Assembly (NCBI GenBank): GCA_900078375.1
Contig: FLQS01000067.1
Span: 111,357-175,356 of the forward strand
DNA length: 64,000 nt
Direction: 5' to 3'
Source: an uncultured Mycobacterium sp.
Lineage (GTDB): Bacteria > Actinomycetota > Actinomycetes > Mycobacteriales > Mycobacteriaceae
Part shown: in pieces, positions 58,231 to 64,000 of the stretch
Numbering within the stretch: the stretch's first letter is position 1
Layout: each line of letters opens with the position of its first letter
The notes under the pieces: model-generated
Told to the model about the DNA's origin: nothing
What the model saw: only the letters and a program-made list of their open reading frames with translations
Databases searched by the model: none
Program-made: the position numbers and the translations under genes

Positions 58231-59028
58231 ATGATCGTGCAGATGCGGGTGGTTTCGGCGGCACTGAACCTGGCGGTGGCCATGGTGCTGGTGGCGGCCT
58301 GCCGCACGCCGTCCGAACCCTCGGTCAAAGCCGCCGAGGCCGCCGTCGCGGGGTCCGTGACCAAGAGCGCCGAGCCGGTGACGCCCCAACCGGCGGTCGG
58401 GGCGCTGTTCCTCGGCGGCACCGATGCCCACACGTGCACCGCGTCGGTGGTCCACTCCACGGGCCAGAATCTGATCCTGACCGCCGCACACTGCCTGACG
58501 GCCGGCGTCCCCGTCACGTTCGTACCGGCGTTCGACGACAAGGCCGCCCCCGACGACGTGTGGACGGTCGACGCCGTCTACCTCGATCCCCGCTGGCTCG
58601 CCACCCAGGACCCCAAGGCCGACTATGCGTTTGCGCGGGTCAGCCGCTCCGCGGGCGGGGCACTCGAATCGGTCGCCGGTCGGGCGCTGACGCTGGGCGT
58701 GGCACCGGGCGACTCCGCGCCGGTGACGGTGGTCGGGTACCCGTTGGGCGTCGGCGGAACGGCGCTGGGCTGCGACACAACCGCGGGCATGGACCCGGAT
58801 GGATATCCCTCGTTGCACTGCGGCGGGCTGGTCGACGGCACGAGCGGAGGCCCGTGGATGACGGGTTCGACGGTGGTCGGCGTGATCGGCGGCCGCGACG
58901 GTGGCGGCTGCGAGGACAACATCTCCTATTCGTCGCCGTTCGACGCGGCGACGGCCGACCTGCTGGCCCGCGCCGAGGCAGGCGGTCCGGGAGACGACGC
59001 GCCCGCGGCACTCGGCATCGAGTGCTGA
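58231..59028 (+). CDS. Trypsin-like serine protease, exported lipoprotein
   Basis: The 265-residue protein has a signal peptide ending in a lipobox-like VAAC (Cys24) and a chymotrypsin-fold domain with the full triad: H87 in TAAHC, D131 in KADYAFARV and S205 in GTSGGPW. The substrate is unknown. The start may be 58231 or the ATG at 58243 (four residues shorter). It is not part of the M. tuberculosis order that I recall (Rv2714 next to sthA), so it is probably an accessory gene. It converges on sthA, one base apart. Confidence 0.82.
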   Translation: MIVQMRVVSAALNLAVAMVLVAACRTPSEPSVKAAEAAVAGSVTKSAEPVTPQPAVGALFLGGTDAHTCTASVVHSTGQNLILTAAHCLTAGVPVTFVPAFDDKAAPDDVWTVDAVYLDPRWLATQDPKADYAFARVSRSAGGALESVAGRALTLGVAPGDSAPVTVVGYPLGVGGTALGCDTTAGMDPDGYPSLHCGGLVDGTSGGPWMTGSTVVGVIGGRDGGGCEDNISYSSPFDAATADLLARAEAGGPGDDAPAALGIEC

Positions 59029-59029
59029 G

Positions 59030-60442
59030 CTAGCGGCGGAACTGGTTCAGCGCGCGCAGCTTGTTCATCACGTCCAGCGCCGCGACCTTGTAGGCCTCCG
59101 AGAACGTCGGATAGTTGAAGACGGCATCGACGAGGTATTCGATCGTCCCGCCGCAACCCATCACGGCCTGGCCGATGTGCACCAGCTCGGTCGCGGCGGT
59201 GCCGAAGATGTGCACGCCCAGCACCTTCAGGTCCTCGGTGGACACCAGCAGCTTCAACATGCCGTACGAGTCGCCGGCGATCTGGCCGCGGGCCAGCTCG
59301 CGGTAGCGGGACACTCCGACTTCGTAGGGGATGGAATCTTTGGTCAGCTCCTGCTCGGTGGCGCCGACGTAAGACACCTCGGGGATCGAGTAGATGCCGA
59401 TCGGCTGCAGCTGGGTCATCCCGGCCGTCGGCTCACCGAAGGCGTGGTAGGCGGCCAGCCTGCCCTGTTCCATTGAGGTAGCCGCCAGCGCCGGGAAGCC
59501 GATGACGTCGCCGACGGCGTAGATGTGGTCGACCTTGGTCTGGAACGTCCTGTCGTCGACAAAGATCCGGCCGCGGTTGTCGGCCTCCAGGCCGGCATTG
59601 GCCAGGTCGAGGTGGTCGGTCTGGCCCTGCCGTCCGGCGGAATACATGACGGTCTCGGCCGGAATCTGCTTGCCGCTGGCAAGTGTTGTCACGGTGCCGG
59701 CGGACCCGACGTCGACGGCGGTCACCGCCTCACCGAACCGGAATGTCACCGCCAGATCGCGCAGGTGGAAGCGCAGTGCCTCGACGATCTCGGGGTCGCA
59801 GAAGTCGAGCATCGTGTCGCGCTTCTCCACGACGGTGACTTTGGTGCCCAGCGCGGCGAACATCGAGGCGTACTCGATGCCGATGACTCCAGCGCCGACC
59901 ACCACCATCGAGGTCGGGATGTTCTTCAGGTCGAGGATGCCGTCGGAGTCCAGCACCCGGTTCTCGTCGAATTCGATCCCGGCGGGCCGCGCCGGTTTGG
60001 TGCCGGTCGCGATGACGACATAGCGGCCGCTGATGGTGAAATGTTCGGCCCGGGTGGGGTCCTCGATGATCAGGTTGTGCTCGTCCAGGAACCGGCCGCG
60101 GCCCATGTAGAGCTCAACACCGTTACGCATCAACTGGTTTCGGATGACATCGACTTCTTTGCCGATCACATGCTGGGTGCGCGCGAGCAGATCGGCCGGT
60201 GTGATCTTGTCCTTGACCCGATAGCTGGCTCCGTAGAGTTCGCGTTGGCTCATCCCGGTCAGGTACAGCACGGCCTCGCGCAGCGTCTTGGACGGGATCG
60301 TGCCGGTCTGGACACAGACACCGCCGATCATGTGGCCCCGCTCGATGACGGCCACCGACTTGCCCAGCTTGGCCGCAGCGATGGCGGCCTTCTGGCCACC
60401 GGGACCCGAGCCGATGACGACGAGGTCGTATTCCAAACCCAT
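59030..60442 (-). CDS. sthA: Soluble pyridine nucleotide transhydrogenase SthA
   Basis: The 470-residue FAD protein has the GSGPGGQKAAIAAAKLG FAD site, the NAD(P) site GAGVIGIEYASMFAALG and the C-terminal dimer domain. The usual redox pair of related disulfide reductases is reduced to one cysteine (GGVCVQTGTIPSK), as expected of SthA, which moves reducing power between NADPH and NAD. It matches Rv2713. The start MGLEYDLVVIG at 60442 is the first in-family residue. Confidence 0.93.
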   Translation of the reverse strand: MGLEYDLVVIGSGPGGQKAAIAAAKLGKSVAVIERGHMIGGVCVQTGTIPSKTLREAVLYLTGMSQRELYGASYRVKDKITPADLLARTQHVIGKEVDVIRNQLMRNGVELYMGRGRFLDEHNLIIEDPTRAEHFTISGRYVVIATGTKPARPAGIEFDENRVLDSDGILDLKNIPTSMVVVGAGVIGIEYASMFAALGTKVTVVEKRDTMLDFCDPEIVEALRFHLRDLAVTFRFGEAVTAVDVGSAGTVTTLASGKQIPAETVMYSAGRQGQTDHLDLANAGLEADNRGRIFVDDRTFQTKVDHIYAVGDVIGFPALAATSMEQGRLAAYHAFGEPTAGMTQLQPIGIYSIPEVSYVGATEQELTKDSIPYEVGVSRYRELARGQIAGDSYGMLKLLVSTEDLKVLGVHIFGTAATELVHIGQAVMGCGGTIEYLVDAVFNYPTFSEAYKVAALDVMNKLRALNQFRR

Positions 60443-60621
60443 GAGGACAAGGTGTACGCCGGTTTGCCGAATCTCGCATGCCGACGATGTCAATACGACA
60501 TGAACAATCCGATCTTCCGCGCACCGCCGCTGATCCCCAGCTCCGACTTCATCCACAGGGCTGGGCTGCCGAGGGCGTGGGCGGGGCGGTCTCGACGGTG
60601 CTGATTGACAGCGTCACACCC

Positions 60622-61680
60622 ATGACCACACACGAACCTGGCTACCGCTTCACCCAACCCGGCGCGCTCATCGCCGCCTTGCCTGCCGTTCTCGGCTTCG
60701 CACCGGAACAGTCCCTGGTGCTGGTGTCCCTCGAACACGGCGAGATGGGTGCGGTGATGCGCATCGACCTGCCCAAGGCGCTCGACGGTGACCTCAGCCA
60801 CCTGGCCGAGCTCGCGTCCGCCTCGGGTGCGGACACCGTGGTCGCGGTGATCGTGGACGCCGACGGCGCCCAATGCCCCATGTGCAACCAGGATTATCGC
60901 GACCTGTGCGACGAGCTGACGTCGGCGCTGTCCGCCCATGACATGGAGCTCTACGCGGTCCACGTCGTCGACCGGGTGGAGGCCGGCGGGCGATGGCACT
61001 GCGTCGACGGATGCGGGGCATTCGGTGCGGTGGAGGATCCGATGGCGTCTCCGTTGGCTGCTGCCGCCGTGCTCGATGGGCGCCGGCTCTATCGGCGCAG
61101 GGCCGATCTGCAGGCGGTGATCAAGGTGGCTGACGAAAAGCGCAGTGCGGCAATGGTTCCGATCATCTCCGAACGCGGTGAGGTACGCGAGGCGGACTGG
61201 CGCGCCGATCCCGACGGCTGCGGCCGCCGGGACGTGGAGGCGGCGATGGCCCTCGCTGCCCGGGTGTGCGACGGCGAGGAGTTGGACGATGCCGAGCTGG
61301 CGGGTTTGGCCTGCGCGCTGACGGACGTCGCCGTCCGGGACACGCTGTATGCATTGGCCGTCGGGGCCGACGCCGCGCGGGCCGAGGCGTTGTGGGCGCT
61401 GTTGGCGCGCACGCTTCCCGATCCCTGGCGAATTGAAGCGCTTGTGCTGCTGGCGTTTTCGGCCTACGCCCGTGGTGACGGCCCGCTGGCCGGGCTATCG
61501 CTGGAGGCTGCGCTGCGCAGTGACCCAGAGCATCGGATGGCGTGCATGCTCGACACCGCGCTGCAGTCCGGCATGCGACCCGAGCAGATTCGTGAGCTGG
61601 CCGGCACCGGGTACCGGTTAGCCAAACGGCTCGGGGTACGTCTTCCGCCGCGACGGTCGTACGGCCGCCGCGCGGTCTAG
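60622..61680 (+). CDS. DUF4192-family protein
   Basis: The 352-residue protein matches the actinobacterial DUF4192 pattern: PGALIAALPAVLGFAPEQSLVLVSLE near the start, VVAVIVDADGAQC, and a C-terminal helical repeat part with AYARGDGPLAGLSLEAALRSDPEHRMA. No function is known. The ATG at 60622 gives the usual start; in-frame earlier codons are less likely. It converges on ideR, six bases apart. Confidence 0.82.
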   Translation: MTTHEPGYRFTQPGALIAALPAVLGFAPEQSLVLVSLEHGEMGAVMRIDLPKALDGDLSHLAELASASGADTVVAVIVDADGAQCPMCNQDYRDLCDELTSALSAHDMELYAVHVVDRVEAGGRWHCVDGCGAFGAVEDPMASPLAAAAVLDGRRLYRRRADLQAVIKVADEKRSAAMVPIISERGEVREADWRADPDGCGRRDVEAAMALAARVCDGEELDDAELAGLACALTDVAVRDTLYALAVGADAARAEALWALLARTLPDPWRIEALVLLAFSAYARGDGPLAGLSLEAALRSDPEHRMACMLDTALQSGMRPEQIRELAGTGYRLAKRLGVRLPPRRSYGRRAV

Positions 61681-61686
61681 CCCGAG

Positions 61687-62376
61687 CTAGACCTTCTCGA
61701 CCTTGACCGCGTGGGCCATTTCGTGGGGGAGCTGCACGTTTTCGTGACCAGCGATCACGATCGTCACGCTGCCACTCGCGTTGTTCTCTACCTGCACCCG
61801 CGCATTGGGCACCACGCCGGCGTCCTTGAGCATGCCGATCAACTCCACGTCACCCTGGACATGCTCGGTCAGCTGACGGACCACGACGGCGACCGGGGTG
61901 CCGGGCGGAAGCTCGGTCAGCCGCACCAGATGGGCGTCCTCGCGTTGGCCCATGTCCAGACCCAGCAGGGACAGCCCCGGAATGGGATTGCCGAAAGGGG
62001 ACACCGTGGGGTCGTCGAGAACCTGCACCAGGCGGCGCTCGACGTCCTCGCTCATCACGTGCTCCCACTTGCAGGCTTCGGCGTGCACCTCTTCCCACGG
62101 CAGTCCGATGACGTCCACGAGCAGCCGCTCGGCGAGCCGGTGCTTGCGCATCACCGACACAGCCAGCCCGCGGCCCTTGTCGGTCAGTTCGAGGTGCCGG
62201 TCGCCGGCCACGTGCAGCAGGCCGTCGCGTTCCATGCGAGCCACGGTCTGGCTGACCGTCGGGCCACTCTGCTCGAGCCGCTCGGCAATGCGTGCGCGCA
62301 GGGGGATCACGCCCTCCTCTTCGAGGTCGTAGATCGTGCGGAGGTACATCTCGGTGGTATCGACCAGGTCGTTCAT
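61687..62376 (-). CDS. ideR: Iron-dependent regulator IdeR (DtxR family)
   Basis: The 229-residue protein has the winged-helix N-domain, the dimer domain with all metal ligands of both sites (M10, H79, E83, H98, C102, E105, H106) and a C-terminal SH3-like domain. With Fe(II) it represses siderophore genes and activates iron storage. The ATG follows a GAAGAAGGG site. It lies next to sigB as in M. tuberculosis (Rv2711-Rv2710). Confidence 0.97.
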   Translation of the reverse strand: MNDLVDTTEMYLRTIYDLEEEGVIPLRARIAERLEQSGPTVSQTVARMERDGLLHVAGDRHLELTDKGRGLAVSVMRKHRLAERLLVDVIGLPWEEVHAEACKWEHVMSEDVERRLVQVLDDPTVSPFGNPIPGLSLLGLDMGQREDAHLVRLTELPPGTPVAVVVRQLTEHVQGDVELIGMLKDAGVVPNARVQVENNASGSVTIVIAGHENVQLPHEMAHAVKVEKV

Positions 62377-62398
62377 AAGGCACCCTTCTTCGGTCCCG

Positions 62399-62404
62399 AG
62401 TCTA
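62399..62404 (-). promoter_or_regulatory. Candidate -10 element (TAGACT) of ideR
   Basis: On the minus strand TAGACT fits TANNNT and leaves a leader of about 15 bases with the GAAGAAGGG ribosome-binding site. Confidence 0.35.
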
Positions 62405-62449
62405 CTGGGCTAGCTGCGTAAATGGACGTGCAACACCTCCGCCCACAGC

Positions 62450-62482
62450 AGTGTGCCCGCCGGCTTCGCCGACGGGCACACT
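62450..62482 (-). terminator. Strong hairpin terminator after sigB
   Basis: Perfect 10-bp arms (AGTGTGCCCG and CGGGCACACT) enclose an inner CGG-CTTCG-CCG stem-loop. It begins 15 bases after the sigB stop and would end sigB transcription before ideR. No U-tract follows. Confidence 0.75.
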
Positions 62483-62497
62483 AAGGGGTTGCCTGAT

Positions 62498-63457
62498 TTA
62501 GCTGGCGTAGGACCGCAGCCGGTCAGCCCGATCGCCGTTGCGCAACTTGGACATAACCTCACGCTCGATCTGGCGGACGCGCTCGCGGGACAGGCCGAAC
62601 AGCTTGCCGATCTGGTCGAGGGTGCGGGGCTGGCCATCGTCGAGGCCGAACCGCAGCCGGATCACCTGCTGCTCGCGCTCATCCAGCGTGGCCAGCACGT
62701 GGCGGATGTCGGTGTGCAACAGCTCGGCGATAACGGCGTTCTCGGCCGACATGGCCTCGGAGTCCTCGATGAAGTCCCCCAGCGGGGCCTCCTCGTCGCT
62801 GCCGACCGGCATGTCGAGGCTCACCGGGTCGCGACTGTGCGACAGCAGATCAGCGATCTTCTCTTCCGGAATGCCCGACTCCTCGGCCAGTTCCTCATCA
62901 GTGGCCTCGCGGCCCAGGTTCTGATGCATCTCGCGCTTGATGCGCGCCAGCTTGTTGACCTGCTCCACGAGGTGCACCGGCAGCCGGATGGTGCGGCTCT
63001 GGTCGGCCATACCGCGGGTGATGGCTTGGCGGATCCACCAGGTGGCGTAGGTCGAGAACTTGAAACCCTTGGTGTAGTCGAACTTTTCCATCGCTCGGAT
63101 CAGGCCCAGGTTGCCCTCTTGGATGAGGTCCAGCAGCGGCATGCCGCGCCCGGTGTAGCGCTTGGCCAGCGACACGACCAGGCGCAGGTTGGCCTCCAGC
63201 AGGTGGCTTCGGGCGGCCTGCCCGTCGCGAACCACGGTCGCCAGGTCTCGCTTGCGGTTATCGCTGAGCCGCTTGCGGGTCTCCAGCAGATGTGCGGCGA
63301 ACAAGCCGGCTTCGATGCGCTTGGCCAGTTCGACCTCGTCCTCCGCGGTGAGCAGGGCGGTCTTTCCGATGCCGTTCAGATACACGCGCACTAGGTCGGC
63401 GGCTGGACTCTGGGCGTCCAGGTCGCTGTCAAATCGACTAGTGGTGGCATTTGCCAT
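62498..63457 (-). CDS. sigB: RNA polymerase sigma factor SigB
   Basis: The 319-residue protein has sigma regions 1.2 (DLVRVYLNGIGKTALLTAEDEVELAKRIE), 2 (EANLRLVVSLAKRYTGRGMPLLDLIQEGNLGL; YATWWIRQAI), 3 and 4 (GLDDGQPRTLDQIGKLFGLSRERVRQIE). Its length and neighbour ideR identify SigB, the principal-like factor for stress and stationary phase. The ATG at 63457 follows a strong AGGAGGCC site. A SigE-type promoter lies upstream. Confidence 0.97.
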   Translation of the reverse strand: MANATTSRFDSDLDAQSPAADLVRVYLNGIGKTALLTAEDEVELAKRIEAGLFAAHLLETRKRLSDNRKRDLATVVRDGQAARSHLLEANLRLVVSLAKRYTGRGMPLLDLIQEGNLGLIRAMEKFDYTKGFKFSTYATWWIRQAITRGMADQSRTIRLPVHLVEQVNKLARIKREMHQNLGREATDEELAEESGIPEEKIADLLSHSRDPVSLDMPVGSDEEAPLGDFIEDSEAMSAENAVIAELLHTDIRHVLATLDEREQQVIRLRFGLDDGQPRTLDQIGKLFGLSRERVRQIEREVMSKLRNGDRADRLRSYAS

Positions 63458-63494
63458 GGTGGCCTCCTGATCGGCTGCAACTGTCAAACGGTTC

Positions 63495-63520
63495 AACGTT
63501 CGACCGGAGCAAAGAGTTCC
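63495..63520 (-). promoter_or_regulatory. SigE/SigH-type promoter of sigB
   Basis: On the minus strand GGAAC (63520-63516, preceded by G) is followed after 18 bases by GTT (63497-63495). This fits the known stress promoter of sigB, driven by SigE and SigH. Confidence 0.8.
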
Positions 63521-63604
63521 CACCGGCCCGCCTTCTCACACCCTCTGAAGTGCGGTAATACGGCGGAGCCCTGAGAATGTCCTGAGAAATGACCGCGGAG
63601 AGGG

Positions 63605-64000
63605 TCAGCGGGAACCGGGATCGACGCCGTTGGCCGAATGCGGTTGCGCTGCGGAGATCCCGGTGTTGAGCGCGGGAGGCTCGGGGCGCGGGAACAGCTG
63701 GGTCCGCCGCGGGGTGTCGTTGAACCGGCGCGGTTCCTCGGCCCTGCGCGGCGGGCGGTCGTTGGCGATCAGCACCGCGATCCACGGCAGCGGCAGCGAC
63801 AGCGCGATGATCGCCAACGAGATCAGCCCGTTGTGCCATAACCCATAGGCCGCGGCCGCCAGGATCAGTGCCGGGATCCGAAAAGACATGATCGTCAAGT
63901 ACTTTCGGACTCGCTGGCGGTGCTGCTCCTCATAGGCCGGGGCGGCGGCGGTGATGAGCACGGGCCGACCTTCGTCATCGAACCCCAGCTCACGCTTCAT
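63605..64000 (-). CDS. DUF3099 membrane protein (possibly cut at the window edge)
   Basis: The 131-residue protein begins MKRELGFDDEGRPVLITAAAP and has two membrane helices at about residues 38-58 and 60-80, then a Pro/Arg-rich tail, as in the DUF3099 family next to sigB in mycobacteria. The ATG uses the last three bases of the window, so a longer start outside cannot be excluded. Function is unknown. Confidence 0.8.
   Translation of the reverse strand: MKRELGFDDEGRPVLITAAAPAYEEQHRQRVRKYLTIMSFRIPALILAAAAYGLWHNGLISLAIIALSLPLPWIAVLIANDRPPRRAEEPRRFNDTPRRTQLFPRPEPPALNTGISAAQPHSANGVDPGSR

Noticed and set aside
1..64000. tRNA, rRNA or other structured RNA genes
   Set aside because: No cloverleaf-like or rRNA segment was noticed while reading the intergenic parts. 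A covariance-model scan was not possible.

Overview
The window is high-GC actinobacterial DNA and almost certainly comes from a Mycobacterium or Mycolicibacterium. Its backbone follows the M. tuberculosis block from rnj (Rv2752c) to Rv2709: rnj, ftsK, argA, pgsA3, clgR, pspA/pspM, ephG, a glycosyltransferase, recA, recX, miaB, miaA, dapF, hflX, fadE20, lexA, a LysM-domain gene, nrdR, sthA, ideR and sigB. Three points argue against M. tuberculosis itself. recA has no intein, a gluABCD-type transporter lies between recX and miaB as in fast growers, and several accessory genes are inserted. I saw no rRNA, tRNA, CRISPR, transposase or integrase.

Layout. Positions 1-7.4 kb hold the end of RNase J, an MFS-like permease, a three-gene set resembling dimethylamine monooxygenase (heme subunit, reductase, small Zn-type subunit) on the minus strand, a divergent thiolase-like gene, a mycofactocin-type SDR and an ABM-domain protein. 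7.5-19.5 kb hold ftsK, an inserted AbiEi/DUF559-like gene, the divergent argA/pgsA3 pair, cinA, the clgR-pspA-pspM envelope-stress genes, a DUF5313 protein with an odd start, ephG, a glycosyltransferase, DUF3046-recA-recX and a DUF305 lipoprotein. 19.6-32.1 kb form an accessory region: an internally deleted luciferase-like gene, then a six-gene same-strand cluster (20275-32120) encoding an M64 metallopeptidase with a propeller-like tail, an M14 carboxypeptidase, two small proteins and two very large proteins of 1702 and 1023 residues. None of the six has a recognisable signal peptide. This is the best candidate for an undescribed system.

32.1-43.9 kb hold gluABCD, miaB, small membrane and coiled-coil genes, a DMT-type permease, miaA, dapF and hflX. 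44.0-49.6 kb are again accessory: two convergent PE-PPE-domain hydrolases, an unknown gene and a BisC-type molybdoenzyme whose stop and start overlap. 49.6-64 kb hold fadE20 with a strong palindromic operator, an LGFP-repeat membrane protein, lexA, a LysM gene, nrdR, phzF-like, hydrolase, PAC2, a secreted trypsin-like protease, sthA, DUF4192, ideR, sigB and DUF3099.

Regulation is unusually readable. SigE-type promoters precede clgR and sigB. Both recA and the LysM gene carry a PafBC-type promoter (TTGTCRGTG-N8-TANNNT) plus a LexA box, and lexA has its own box. Many genes look leaderless, with TANNNT six to eight bases before the start codon (ftsK, argA, pgsA3, DUF3046, miaB, the 39926 gene, lexA). 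Stress control (ClgR, Psp, SigB, IdeR) and DNA repair (RecA, RecX, LexA, FtsK) are the main backbone themes. Identifications rest on remembered family sequences and visible motifs, because no database search was possible.
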